Origin: Zunongwangia profunda SM-A87
GTDB taxonomy: Bacteria > Bacteroidota > Bacteroidia > Flavobacteriales > Flavobacteriaceae
Length of the DNA: 64,000 bases
Assembly: GCF_000023465.1 (NCBI RefSeq)
Contig: NC_014041.1
Span: 4,951,501-5,015,500 of the forward strand
Direction of reading: 5' to 3'
The position numbers were made by a program, and so were the translations under genes. The notes under the pieces were generated by a model that saw nothing but the letters and a program-made list of their open reading frames with translations, did no database searches and was not told where the DNA came from. Positions 9,477-18,963 of the stretch are shown in pieces (positions within the stretch are counted from its first letter, which is position 1; every line of letters starts with the position of its first letter).

Positions 9477-10835
9477 ATGGGAATAGAAGAATTTGATGTT
9501 TTTGTAATCGGTACCGGAACTGCCGGAAAAGGCGTAGCCAAAGATTGCGCCGAAGCCGGCTGGAAAGTAGCCATAGCCGATAATCGAGAATATGGCGGCA
9601 CCTGCCCCAATCGAGGTTGCGATCCAAAAAAGGTATTGGTAGGAATTACTGAAATTATCGAGCGTTCCCAGAATATGCTGGGATTGGGAATTTCTAAAAT
9701 GCCCGAAGTAAACTGGGAAGATTTACAGAAATTCAAGTATAAATTTACAGGTGCTATTCCCGCAGCTACCGAAAAAGATTTGGCTGCTCTTGGCATCAAG
9801 ATGTATCATCAATCTCCTAAATTTTTAGACGAAAACACGCTTTCGGTAGAAGGGAAAACGGTAAAGACCAAAAAAATCGTAATCGCCACTGGTAATAAAC
9901 CAATGCCGCTTAAAATTCCGGGAGCAGAATTAATGCTGAATAGCGATGATTTCCTAGAATTGGAAAAGCTTCCTGAATCGATGATTTTTATTGGTGCCGG
10001 CTATATTGGGATGGAATTCGCTCATATTGCCGCTAGACTCGGTGTGGAAGTTACCGTGATCGATACCGAACCCAGACCACTTTCAAATTTTGATGAAGAT
10101 ATGGTGGCGCATCTTACCGAAGCTTCCGAAGCTATTGGTATCAAATTTATATTCAATGCGAAAGCTTCAAAAGTAGAAAAACTTAGGAAATACCTTCGGG
10201 TGACTGCAGAAACGAAAAACGGAGAAGAAATTTCTGCAAAAGCAGAACTGATTTTTAATACTGCCGGACGTGTCCCTTCCATTGACGAATTAGAATTAGA
10301 AAAAGGGAACGTAGCTTTTACCAATAAAGGAATTACCGTAAATGAGCATCTACAAAACACCAGCAATCCAAGTGTTTATGCTTGCGGAGATGTTTCCGAT
10401 AGTGAAGGATTACCGCTTACACCACTTTCTTCCCAGGAATCGCGGGTGGTTTCAGCGAACCTTTTAGGGAAATATAATAAAACCGAAGCGCATTATCCAC
10501 CGCAACCTTCTGTAGTGTTTACACTGCCCAACGTGGCCTCCGTAGGACTTTCAGAACAACAAGCTAAAGAAAGAGGATTTGATTATGTAGTAAAGCATAA
10601 ATCGGTACCCAGCTGGTTCAATTCTAAGCGTATTGCCAATCAGCACTATGCGTTTAAAGTGATTAAAGACAAAGAAACCGAAAAAGTTCTTGGCGCTCAT
10701 CTGGTAGGTCCAGATGCCGGAGAAATGATTAATATGTTTGTAATGGCAATGTGTGGCGGTCTTTCCTGCCACGACCTAAAAGCGATGATTTTTGCATACC
10801 CGACTTGGAGTAATGATATTAAGGGAATGACGTAG
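9477..10835 (+). CDS. Glutathione-reductase-like flavin oxidoreductase lacking the His-Glu dyad
   Basis: This 452-residue protein has the FAD-binding GTGTAGKG motif (residues 12-19), the redox disulfide in GGTCPNRGCDPKK (C43 and C48), an NAD(P)-binding GAGYIGMEFA segment near residue 173, and the second FAD contact ACGDV near 300. These place it in the class I pyridine nucleotide-disulfide oxidoreductases. At the C-terminus the usual HPTxxE catalytic motif reads YPTWSN, so both the active-site His and Glu appear replaced. The chain also ends soon after this motif. It may act on something other than a dithiol, for example a quinone or metal ion, or be a specialised reductase. Neighbouring genes do not identify a substrate. 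Confidence 0.8.
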   Translation: MGIEEFDVFVIGTGTAGKGVAKDCAEAGWKVAIADNREYGGTCPNRGCDPKKVLVGITEIIERSQNMLGLGISKMPEVNWEDLQKFKYKFTGAIPAATEKDLAALGIKMYHQSPKFLDENTLSVEGKTVKTKKIVIATGNKPMPLKIPGAELMLNSDDFLELEKLPESMIFIGAGYIGMEFAHIAARLGVEVTVIDTEPRPLSNFDEDMVAHLTEASEAIGIKFIFNAKASKVEKLRKYLRVTAETKNGEEISAKAELIFNTAGRVPSIDELELEKGNVAFTNKGITVNEHLQNTSNPSVYACGDVSDSEGLPLTPLSSQESRVVSANLLGKYNKTEAHYPPQPSVVFTLPNVASVGLSEQQAKERGFDYVVKHKSVPSWFNSKRIANQHYAFKVIKDKETEKVLGAHLVGPDAGEMINMFVMAMCGGLSCHDLKAMIFAYPTWSNDIKGMT

Positions 10836-11201
10836 TTCAGTAGGCAGTAAACAGTCGCAGTAAGCAGTTTAAATAGAATTTAGATCGCTTCGCTGTTAGA
10901 AATTAGATTGCTTACGCTAGTTAGATTTTTTGAAATAAGTCTTTGACAAGAAATGAGGAAATAGAGTAGAGAGACAAGAACCAAGAAGTGTCACTTCGAG
11001 TGATTTCTTCTCTCGCCAAAATTCGACATTTCCAATCCTGATTCTTATGTTCTAAAATTAAAACTTATCAGGTTAAGGTCTCGTCAATGCGCAAAACCAC
11101 TCGTCATGACATTCCACAGAATACATTTATTGATTTTCAAATTGTCTATTCCTAAGAGAATTTGTATCGAGAAGTAAACGGAAAACCTAACAGGAAACTA
11201 C

Positions 11202-11291
11202 GTCATTTCGACTGAAGCGTAGCGGAACGGAGAAATCTTAATGTTCAAAAATACGGTACACAAGAGATCTCTCCGCGTAGGTCAAGATGAC
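11202..11291. repeat. Large imperfect inverted repeat in array 1, unit 1
   Basis: The left arm starts GTCATTTCGACTGAAGCG (11202) and ends AGAAATCT (11237). The right arm runs from AGATCTCTCC (11265) to AAGATGAC (11291). The arms are complementary apart from a few bases and a bulge, and would fold into a hairpin with a 27-base loop. The same structure recurs at 11549-11638. Confidence 0.65.
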
Positions 11292-11548
11292 ATCACTTTA
11301 CACTCAAAATTCAGCATTTAAAATTCGACATTTTAATCCTTATTCCAGACTCTTGTGTCTTGATTCTATGTTCTTATGTTCTAAAAGCAAAACCTATCAC
11401 ATCTAGGTCTCGATACAATTTTGCTTCGTTTTACTGCACAAAACCACTCGACCTGACATTCCAACGAATAAGTTTATTGATTTTCAAATTGTCTATTCCT
11501 AAGAGAATTTGTATCGAGAAGTAAACGGAAAACCTAACAGGAAACTAC

Positions 11549-11638
11549 GTCATTTCGACTGAAGCGTAGTGGAACGGAGAAATCTTAATGTTCAAAAATA
11601 CTGTACACAAGAGATCTCTCCACTTCGGTCGAGATGAC
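11549..11638. repeat. Large imperfect inverted repeat in array 1, unit 2
   Basis: This is the second copy of the inverted repeat at 11202-11291, with arms 11549-11586 and 11612-11638 (the right arm contains CGGTCGAGATGAC). It pairs better near the tip end than unit 1, because CTTCGGTCGAG matches the CTGAAGCG arm more closely. Confidence 0.65.
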
Positions 11639-11896
11639 ATCACTTTAACATTCAAAATTCAGCATTTAAAATTCAACATTTTAATCGTGATTCCTGTTTC
11701 TTGTGTCGTGATTCTATGTTCTTATTTTCTAAAAGCAAAACCTATCACATCTAGGTCTCTATACAATTTTGCTTCGTTTCACTGCACAAAACCACTCGAC
11801 CTGACATTCCAACGAATAAGTTTATTCATTTTCAAATTGTCACATTAACACATCATCAAATTTTTTAACAGGCGAAGCCGTTCTAAAATCTAGCAT

Positions 11897-13687
11897 TTAA
11901 GCCACTTCCGCCTGCTGTACAATTTCTAAAATTCGGCTTTCGCAAATCAATAAATCGGTTAAAAATTGGTTTTCTTTAATCAGCTTTTTAGAGAACAAAT
12001 CCTTATAATAGTCAATGCCTTCTTCCAGATTTTGTGTAAATCGGGTGAACTTTTTTGCTTCCCGTCTATTTGAAAAATCGGTGCTCTCTGCCAATTCTTT
12101 TAAGTAATCGATGTACAATTGCAGCTCTTTAATAAACATATGCGGGCGATAGCCACTCAGCACATTTGTTCGCCCATAGATGTGATCGATCAATTCTTGT
12201 AGCGAATATTTACCCGAGAAATAGGCCAAATTAGGACCGGGACAAACGGTCACAAAATCCATTTTCTTTACAAAGGTGAAATCGTAGTTTTTAGCGACAC
12301 TATTACACAAACCGGTACACAAGCACTCTTTTTGAAATAACAAATTGGCTTCCTTTGCCTTTTCAGCACTCGATAAATCGGAATGCTGAATTTGCTTCAG
12401 TTTCAATTTTTGGTATTTATGCGAAGCAGTACAAATCGGTTTTTCGGTAAATTCGGTATTCGCTTCTAATAATTTCTCGGGACACGAACTACCGGGTTTA
12501 TTTCGTAAAAGATTTTTTCTTCGGAAGTCTTCTCCGCTAGCTCCCTTCAGGTAGTTAAACCGAACACCCAAGGGCGAACTGTGGCTCAAAACAATATCTT
12601 CTTCTTTTGATTGTTGAAGTTTCCCTAAGGTTTCAGAATCGACATTGGTTGCTTCCGGACACAGTAAAAACGGCGATCCCCAACCAGTCGCATCAGCCTG
12701 AAAATAATCTTTTAGCAAGGTATCTTCTTCAAAAGTACCTATCCCACCCTGAACGGTGATCTTTATTTCGGGAAATTCAGAAATTTTAGTTTCTTCACCA
12801 ACAGCACTTCGGTAAAGTGCCGATAATTCAGAGTGTAATTGGGCTTTGTTCTGCTTAAATTCTTCCATTATCGGCCCTAGCAGATAACCATCGGTTGCAA
12901 AGGCGTGACCCCCGCAGTTTAGGCCGGATTCAATTCTGAATTCACTCACCCAGATTCCCCGTTTGGCGAGGTATTTTCCCTGAATTAAAGCCGAACGGTA
13001 ATCGCTGACTTTTATAGCAATGGCTTTGCTGAAGTTACCGTTGTTATCGGGATGAAAGCTTTTAAAAGAGGATAGATAATTGAACAATCTTGGATTCATC
13101 CCAGCCGAAAAAACCAGGGTTGAATGCTCTAAATTGCTTTCTGCATACCCTTTTAAAGCCTGTAAAGCATCAGATCCATTTTCGATAACTTCTTTGTTGT
13201 CATCGATTTGATCGCTATCGATTTTTGTCATGATATTGACTTCAATCGCACCGGGTTTTACTTCATTTCGCAGTTCAGACTCCAGACTCTCTTTTTCTGA
13301 AGAATCCGTTAGCTGAAGAAATTTAAGGTACTTCTGTTTTAATTCAGACACTTCCGGCAGCATTTCAAAATACTTGGTGATTTCTGAAGTTCCTGAAAAA
13401 GCAGCGGTTTTCACCTCTTCTACTTTCTTTTTCACTTCTTCACTTATCAGATTCAGATAATCGGTAATCCGTTTAGCTCTATAATTGGGTTCCTTTTTGC
13501 TTATGGGCAGAAAAGGCTCGTTATTCAATTTGTAATAATACGCGCGCATTTTTTCGATAAGGTGATCTTCGATAATTGAAATGGAAGAGTTTATCCCAAA
13601 ATGCGCCACTTTTACCGGCGTATCAATGGTGTAAGCAATGCCCATCACCGGAATATGAAACTGATGTGGGGATATGGCGTTTTTCAT
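11897..13687 (-). CDS. Putative FMN-barrel (NPD/GltS-like) protein with cysteine cluster
   Basis: I do not recognise this 596-residue protein with certainty. The segment ESGLNCGGHAFATDG near residue 253 and the segment VQGGIGTFEEDTLLKDYF followed by ADATGWGSPFLLCP (about 310-345) resemble the phosphate- and FMN-binding end of TIM-barrel flavoproteins such as nitronate monooxygenase, PfaD or glutamate synthase. The N-terminus (PVMGIAYTIDTPVKVAHFG) also fits such a barrel. Downstream lie many cysteines, including SSCPEKLL, PICTASH, KECLCTGLCNSV and VTVCPGPN, which could ligate an Fe-S cluster. There is no signal peptide. Both sides of the gene are occupied by non-coding repeat arrays, so it has no operon partner. 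The function is undetermined. Confidence 0.5.
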   Translation of the reverse strand: MKNAISPHQFHIPVMGIAYTIDTPVKVAHFGINSSISIIEDHLIEKMRAYYYKLNNEPFLPISKKEPNYRAKRITDYLNLISEEVKKKVEEVKTAAFSGTSEITKYFEMLPEVSELKQKYLKFLQLTDSSEKESLESELRNEVKPGAIEVNIMTKIDSDQIDDNKEVIENGSDALQALKGYAESNLEHSTLVFSAGMNPRLFNYLSSFKSFHPDNNGNFSKAIAIKVSDYRSALIQGKYLAKRGIWVSEFRIESGLNCGGHAFATDGYLLGPIMEEFKQNKAQLHSELSALYRSAVGEETKISEFPEIKITVQGGIGTFEEDTLLKDYFQADATGWGSPFLLCPEATNVDSETLGKLQQSKEEDIVLSHSSPLGVRFNYLKGASGEDFRRKNLLRNKPGSSCPEKLLEANTEFTEKPICTASHKYQKLKLKQIQHSDLSSAEKAKEANLLFQKECLCTGLCNSVAKNYDFTFVKKMDFVTVCPGPNLAYFSGKYSLQELIDHIYGRTNVLSGYRPHMFIKELQLYIDYLKELAESTDFSNRREAKKFTRFTQNLEEGIDYYKDLFSKKLIKENQFLTDLLICESRILEIVQQAEVA

Positions 13688-15102
13688 TCGTTTTAAGTTT
13701 AATCCCCAAAGATGAAAAGTAGCTAGCGTTTAAAATATGACATTTATCAGGTTTTGGGAGTTTAGTATTTAGAAATGAGATGTGAGATTTTAGAAACTAG
13801 CGTGTAGAGTATAGATGCTAGACTTTAGTGAGTAGTGGAAGTTAGTTAAAAGAATTCTACATTTTTAATCTTGGCTCTTGTGTCTGACTCTATATCCTAG
13901 GTCCTAAAAGACGAAGAGTATCAGATTGAGGTCTCGATACAATTTTGTTTCGTTTCACTACACAAAATCACTCGACCTGACATTCCAACCACTATATTTA
14001 TTCGTTTTCAAATTAGCTAATCTCTAACTACAAATCAAATCATAACTTTCAGGTTAAAAAGATCTCTCCGCTTCGGTCGAGATGAACGCGTTTTTCTAAT
14101 TTAAAACTCATCATTTTTAATCGTAATTCCTGGCTCTCTTGTCTTGATTCTATTTTCTATGCTCTAACAGCGAAGTATATCAGATTGAGGTTTCGGTACA
14201 ATTTTGTTTCGTTTCACTACACAAAATCACTCGGCCTGACATTCCAACCACTACATTCATTCGTTTTCAAATTAGCTAATCTCTAACTACAAATCAAATC
14301 ATAACTTCCAGGTTAAAAAGATCTCTCCGCTGCGGTCGAGATGAACGCGTTTTCTAATTTAAAACTCATCATTTTTAATCCTGATTCCTGGCTCTTGAAT
14401 CTATAGTCTATACTCTAACAGCGAAGTGTATCAGATTGAGATTTCGATACAATTTTGTTTCGTGTCACTATACAAAATCACTCGACCTGACATTCCAACC
14501 ACTACATTCATTCGTTTTCAAATTAGCTAATCTCCAACTACAAATCAAATCATAACTTCCAAGTTAAAAAGATCTATTCTCCGCTGCGGTCGAGATGAGC
14601 TCGTTTTTTCTAATTTAAAACTCAACATTTTTAATCCTGATTCCTGGCTCTTTTTTCTTGGTTCTATTTTATATACTCTAACAGCGAAGCGTATCAGATT
14701 GAGGTCTCGATACAATTTTGCTTCGTTTCACTATACAAAATCACTCGGCCTGACATTCCATCCACTACATTCATTCGTTTTCAAATTAGCTAATCTCTAA
14801 CTACAAATCATAACTTTCAGGTTAAAAAGATCTCTCCGCTGCGGTCGAGATGAGCTCGTTTTTTCTAATTTAAAACTCAACATTTTTAATCCTGATTCCT
14901 GGCTCTTTTGTCTTGATTCTATTTTATATACTCTAACAGCGAAGTGTATCAGATTGAGATCTCGATACAATTTTGTTTCGTTTCACTACACAAAATCACT
15001 CGACCTGACATTCCAACGAATAAGTTTATCCATTTTCAAATTGTCACATTAACACATCATCAAATTTTCTAACAGCGAAGCGGTCTAAATTCTAATTACT
15101 AA
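13688..15102. repeat. Non-coding tandem repeat array 2 (about 255 bp unit, five copies)
   Basis: No gene was found in this 1.4-kb gap. From about 13860 to 15090 a unit of 251-263 bases repeats five times; the TCAGATTGAG anchor lies at 13921, 14180, 14431, 14694 and 14949. Each unit has a TACAATTTTG-type segment, an ACTCG(A/G)CCTGACATTCCA-like stretch, and, in the first four, the right arm GATCTCTCCGC...GTCGAGATGA of the array 1 hairpin without its left arm. The last unit is partial and ends in the 38-base segment 15031-15068 shared exactly with array 1. The first 170 bases (13688-13860) are low-complexity A/T/G sequence. Confidence 0.8.
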
Positions 15103-15894
15103 CTACTTGCTAATCATTCGGTACATTGGGTTTTGCTTTCGGTTAATAAAACCGTGATAAGCAGCGTTAAGACCGATTAAAATAGCGCCACCCAAGGCAA
15201 CGTAAGCGATTAAAGTTTGGTCTTCAGAATGCCGCATATAAATGGCAAACAACGCCCATATCCCAACGACTGCGAACTCCCGCATACATCGGGTATAAAT
15301 CATTACAATATTCAAAATCGCAGCGACAACAATCATTATAATCGTCCATTGTACTTCAGAGAAAATGCCTCCCTTCCATCCAATTTTAGCTAAATAGGCG
15401 GCGATATTCGCAATAGTCGCCACAGCAATCCATCCTGAATACAAACAAATAGGCCACCAGCTAAAAGCGATGATCTTTAAAGGCGCATCCCAACGTTCCA
15501 TATTGGTATTTAGGATAATTTTGATGAGCGAAAACAGAATCAACAACATCAAAAAGATGGATAAGCCTGTGTATTCATACAACCAAACAATCACCCATAA
15601 AGCATTGGCAAGATTGGCTACAATAAACCAAAACTTTGTTTGTTGAAGAAACTGCAAATCGGTTTTTGGGCCGAAAGCCTGATAAAGCTGGTATCCTGAA
15701 AATGCCAGTAATCCTAAATAAATAATTCCCCAAATCGCAAAAGCATAATCGGCCGGCGTAAAAAGGTTGAAATATTCGTGACTTAGGCTTCCCATTGTAT
15801 TTCCGTTAAGCTTTACGGCCTGCGTATAATAACTCACAAAAAGCGTGTTCATTACAGAAATAAAATTGAGAACAGCGAGCAGTTTTGGTTTCAT
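15103..15894 (-). CDS. TspO/MBR-like tryptophan-rich multi-pass membrane protein
   Basis: This 263-residue protein is almost entirely hydrophobic, with about seven to eight helices. The segment LFTPADYAFAIWGIIYLGL near residue 45 resembles the first conserved loop and helix of TspO/MBR proteins, and Trp residues are frequent (for example ALWVIVWLYEY, SWWPICLYSGW). Canonical TspO has about 160 residues and five helices, so this is a longer relative as seen in Bacteroidota. TspO proteins bind porphyrins and are tied to stress and light responses; that role is not shown here. It is divergent from ade, 117 bases away. Confidence 0.65.
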   Translation of the reverse strand: MKPKLLAVLNFISVMNTLFVSYYTQAVKLNGNTMGSLSHEYFNLFTPADYAFAIWGIIYLGLLAFSGYQLYQAFGPKTDLQFLQQTKFWFIVANLANALWVIVWLYEYTGLSIFLMLLILFSLIKIILNTNMERWDAPLKIIAFSWWPICLYSGWIAVATIANIAAYLAKIGWKGGIFSEVQWTIIMIVVAAILNIVMIYTRCMREFAVVGIWALFAIYMRHSEDQTLIAYVALGGAILIGLNAAYHGFINRKQNPMYRMISK

Positions 15895-16011
15895 AGTTTT
15901 TTATTATCGTTTTTGCTCTAAGGTTTTAAGCGTGTATATCCTTTTATAAAGCTACTAAAATATACGTTCCCAATTTAATTTATTACTTTCAGCATTTAAT
16001 AAATTCATAAA

Positions 16012-17634
16012 ATGAAGATCATTAAAGGACAGTTGGTTGATATCGAGAATCAAAGGATTTTTCCTGCAGAAGTTCACCTTAAAAATAAAAAGATCGTCGC
16101 AATTAGAGAATGTGAACATAATGAAAAGCAATTTATTATGCCTGGATTTATCGATGCACATATTCATATTGAAAGCTCGATGCTTGTCCCTTCTGAATTT
16201 GCTCGTGTAGCCAGTATTCATGGTACGGTAGCGACGGTTTCAGATCCGCACGAAATCGCCAATGTGCTTGGTATTGATGGGGTTAACTTTATGATCGAAA
16301 ATGCTAAAAAAGTGCCTTTAAAATTCCATTTTGGAGCACCAAGTTGTGTCCCGGCGACTACTTTTGAAACGGCCGGAGCGGTAATCGATGCACAAGCGAT
16401 TAAAGCGTTAATGCAGTCTCCTGATATATTTTATCTGGCAGAAATGATGAATTATCCCGGAGTTTTACATGACGATCCCGAGGTGTTGGAAAAAATAAAA
16501 TGGGCGCAGCATTTTAAAAAACCTGTTGATGGGCATGCACCCGGACTTCGCGGAAAAGATGCCGAGAAATATGTAAAAGCAGGAATTAGTACCGATCACG
16601 AATGTTTTACCTACGAGGAGGCAAAAGAAAAATTAGAATTAGGAATGAACGTGATTATCAGGGAAGGTAGCGCCGCAAAAAACTTTGAAGCTCTTATCGA
16701 TCTCTTACCCCACTATTACCATAGTATGATGTTTTGCTCTGACGATAAGCATCCAGACGATTTGGTTTTAGGACATATTAATCAGCTTTGTAAGCGGGCG
16801 GTGGCTAAAGGAATTGATATTTTTAAGGTTTTACAAGTAGCCTGTATTAATCCCGTAAAACATTATAACCTAAATGTTGGTTTGCTGAGAGAAGGTGACG
16901 CAGCCGACTTTATCGTAGTGAATGATCTCACTAATTTTAAAGTATTAAAAACTTATATCGACGGAGAAATTGTTGCCGAAAACGGCCAATCTCATATCCC
17001 ATCTGTAGCTTTTAAAACACCCAATAATTTTAATATTACTGAAAAATCACCTAAAGACTTCCAATTAAAAGCCCAAACCGATTTGGTAAGAGTGATCGAA
17101 GCATTAGATGGTGAATTAATTTCTAATGAAATTGAAGGCAGCGCCATTTTAGAAGCGGGATCACTTTCCTCGAATATCAAGCATGATATTTTAAAAATTT
17201 CAGTGGTAAACCGCTATCAAGAAAAGTCTCCTTCTGTAGCATTTATTAAAAATTTCGGACTTAAAAAAGGAGCCATCGCAAGCTCGGTTGGGCATGATTC
17301 TCATAATATAATCGCAGTTGGAACTACTGATAAAGAAATTTGTAATGCCGTAAACCTCATCATTAAAAACAAAGGAGGGATTTGTGCTGTTAACGATGAT
17401 AACGAAAAATCACTGCCATTACCAGTTGCTGGGATTATGAGCAACAAGGATGCATGGGAAACGGGAAAATTATACCAGGAAATAGACATAATGGCGAAAG
17501 ATTTAGGAAGTACATTAAAAGCTCCGTTTATGACTTTGTCCTTTATGGCCTTATTAGTAATACCAGATCTTAAATTATCGGATAAAGGTTTATTTAGTGG
17601 TAAAAAATTTGAGTTTGTAAAGGTTGTTTTTTAA
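16012..17634 (+). CDS. ade: Adenine deaminase
   Basis: This 540-residue amidohydrolase should convert adenine to hypoxanthine and ammonia for purine salvage in the cytoplasm. The metal-binding start of the barrel is [17 protein letters not shown] (about residues 44-60), followed by [11 protein letters not shown]. The bacterial Ade C-terminal domain shows [16 protein letters not shown] near 425. Length and motif order match the Ade family rather than the unrelated adenosine-deaminase-like enzymes. The start at 16012 has no competing upstream ATG in frame. It is monocistronic, with the TspO-like gene divergent upstream and a 302-base gap downstream. Confidence 0.94.
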   Translation: MKIIKGQLVDIENQRIFPAEVHLKNKKIVAIRECEHNEKQFIMPGFIDAHIHIESSMLVPSEFARVASIHGTVATVSDPHEIANVLGIDGVNFMIENAKKVPLKFHFGAPSCVPATTFETAGAVIDAQAIKALMQSPDIFYLAEMMNYPGVLHDDPEVLEKIKWAQHFKKPVDGHAPGLRGKDAEKYVKAGISTDHECFTYEEAKEKLELGMNVIIREGSAAKNFEALIDLLPHYYHSMMFCSDDKHPDDLVLGHINQLCKRAVAKGIDIFKVLQVACINPVKHYNLNVGLLREGDAADFIVVNDLTNFKVLKTYIDGEIVAENGQSHIPSVAFKTPNNFNITEKSPKDFQLKAQTDLVRVIEALDGELISNEIEGSAILEAGSLSSNIKHDILKISVVNRYQEKSPSVAFIKNFGLKKGAIASSVGHDSHNIIAVGTTDKEICNAVNLIIKNKGGICAVNDDNEKSLPLPVAGIMSNKDAWETGKLYQEIDIMAKDLGSTLKAPFMTLSFMALLVIPDLKLSDKGLFSGKKFEFVKVVF

Positions 17635-17936
17635 GCGGTTAGCCTTCAGCTATTTGCTCTTATTTCTAAGTATTGAAAATGTAACATTCAAATTATTTAA
17701 TCTCGTTTCTTTACTACTTCTAGTTTGGGGTATCGGCAAATCGTAATAAATTGGTGTTAAGGTCGTTCCGTTTCGAGCGCTCTCGAAATTCATCTGAAAT
17801 TATCGATTCTCAAATCACTGCTTCAAATATTAAAATATTCTTAAAAAAATAGATTTTTATTTTAGATCTGTAACATTTTAGATTTTGAGGCGTCTTTTAG
17901 GTAAACAATCATTTATCAATCATTAAATCATTCATC
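17635..17936. other. Gene-free spacer after ade
   Basis: This stretch of 302 bases has no supportable gene. It holds one short palindrome, TTTCGAG (17771-17777) with CTCGAAA (17782-17788) around a four-base loop, with no T-run after it. The last 100 bases are A/T-rich and presumably carry the promoter of the ankyrin gene at 17937, but no convincing -33/-7 pair was found. Confidence 0.5.
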
Positions 17937-18341
17937 ATGAAAAAATCAATTTTTACATTCGCCTTAGCACTTGTTCTTACTTCTGGAATTGCAACTGCAT
18001 CTGAAGCTCATCCTTCTTTATCAAATTCATCTGAATATCCTGTTGAAAAACTAGCTGCGCTTAATTTAAACTCACTTTGCAAAGCCATAATTGCAGGCAA
18101 TTATGATATGGTAACCCAGTTAATTCAAATGGGAGAAGACATCAACCAAAAATCTTTAGGAAAAACACCGGCAATGTATGCCGCTCGCTACAATAAAGCC
18201 GACATTTTATCGCTCTTGATTGAGAAAGGAGCTGATCTTTCTGTAAAGTCTGATCAGGAAAAGCAAACTGCTGAAGAATTTGCTGTGAACTCGAATGCAA
18301 AAGAAACCATCGAAGTCTTAAAAAAAGCAGGTAGAAAATAA
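17937..18341 (+). CDS. Secreted two-ankyrin-repeat protein
   Basis: This small protein of 134 residues begins with a clear signal peptide (MKKSIFTFALALVLTSGIATA), so it should be periplasmic or exported. After a linker, two ankyrin repeats follow: LCKAIIAGNYDMVTQLIQMG (about 47-66) and TPAMYAARYNKADILSLLIEKGAD-type sequence (about 77-101), with a degenerate third repeat to the end. Ankyrin repeats mediate protein-protein contacts. In other bacteria small periplasmic ankyrin proteins accompany catalase, but no such partner is present here. An intrinsic terminator follows at once. Confidence 0.8.
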   Translation: MKKSIFTFALALVLTSGIATASEAHPSLSNSSEYPVEKLAALNLNSLCKAIIAGNYDMVTQLIQMGEDINQKSLGKTPAMYAARYNKADILSLLIEKGADLSVKSDQEKQTAEEFAVNSNAKETIEVLKKAGRK

Positions 18342-18363
18342 GTCTTTTTAGTTAAAAGAAGTC

Positions 18364-18392
18364 AAAGTGCTATGTATCATAGCACTTTTTTT
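18364..18392. terminator. Intrinsic terminator after the ankyrin gene
   Basis: AGTGCTATG (18366-18374) pairs with CATAGCACT (18378-18386) around a TAT loop, followed by a run of T to 18392. The T-run overlaps the stop codon of the convergent gene at 18391. Confidence 0.85.
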
Positions 18393-18963
18393 ATTGTAAT
18401 ATTCCAGCAATAAGATGTTGTATTTTGGGAATCATTTCTTTTTCAAACCAGGGATTTTTAATCCGCCAAAACCGGTTTACCGGTGAAGGATGTGGCAATG
18501 GCAAGAACTCAGGTAAAAATTCATCAAAATTCGACACTTTTTCGGTTAAATTTTTATATCTGGATTTTGGCAAATAATAGTTAGAAGCATACGAGCCAAT
18601 TAATATTTTAAGCTGTACACTTTCTAAGTGTTCAAAAACCTGATGATGCCAAAGTGGAGCACATTCTTTTCGTGGCGGTAAATCTCCGGTTTTACCCTTG
18701 CCGGGATAGCAAAAACCCATAGGAAGAATGGCAAAATTAGCAGGATTGTAGAAAGTTTCTTCACCTACATCAAGCCATTCTCGTAACTTTTTACCGCTTT
18801 GATCTTTCCAGGCAACCCCCGATTGATGTACCACGCGGCCAGGCGCCTGACTAATCAAAATAATCTTCGAATTTTTTACTGCTTCTATAATCGGTCGTGG
18901 CCCTAATGGCAAATGCTCCCGGCAAACATCGCAAGCGCGTATTTCCTTTAGCAAATCCTGCAT
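18391..18963 (-). CDS. Uracil-DNA glycosylase family protein, probable Fe-S type
   Basis: This 190-residue protein belongs to the UDG superfamily. It has an APGR-type motif 1 (SQAPGRVVHQSG, about 38-49) and the DNA-intercalation loop motif HPSPVNRFW near residue 157. Four cysteines fall at C11, C14, C85 and C101; this C-x2-C-x70-C-x15-C spacing fits the 4Fe-4S pattern known for family 4 and 5 UDGs. The enzyme would excise uracil or related bases from DNA. Motif 1 departs from the usual GEAPG form, so the exact family and substrate range are uncertain. Its ATG overlaps the rsmI stop by one base (TAATG), indicating translational coupling. Confidence 0.82.
   Translation of the reverse strand: MQDLLKEIRACDVCREHLPLGPRPIIEAVKNSKIILISQAPGRVVHQSGVAWKDQSGKKLREWLDVGEETFYNPANFAILPMGFCYPGKGKTGDLPPRKECAPLWHHQVFEHLESVQLKILIGSYASNYYLPKSRYKNLTEKVSNFDEFLPEFLPLPHPSPVNRFWRIKNPWFEKEMIPKIQHLIAGILQ

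Larger units (their letters stand above)
10836..11896. repeat. Non-coding tandem repeat array 1 (about 330-350 bp unit)
   Basis: No gene was found in this 1.06-kb gap. From about 11041 a unit of roughly 330-350 bases repeats: the AGGTCT anchor recurs at 11076, 11405 and 11753, the last unit being partial. The first two units each contain a large inverted repeat (arms at 11202-11237 with 11265-11291, and 11549-11586 with 11612-11638) built on GTCATTTCGAC/GTCGAGATGAC-type arms. The array ends in a 38-base segment (11827-11864) that is identical to the end of array 2 (15031-15068). The first 200 bases (10836-11040) are A/T-rich low-complexity sequence. Confidence 0.8.

Noticed and set aside
11588..11848. 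An 86-codon plus-strand frame inside array 1
   Set aside because: It lies within the tandem repeat, is not preserved in the sister unit, and has no recognisable composition or start context.
13860..15090. Possible CRISPR array
   Set aside because: The repeated units are about 255 bases and the whole unit repeats; there are no short direct repeats with unique spacers and no cas genes.
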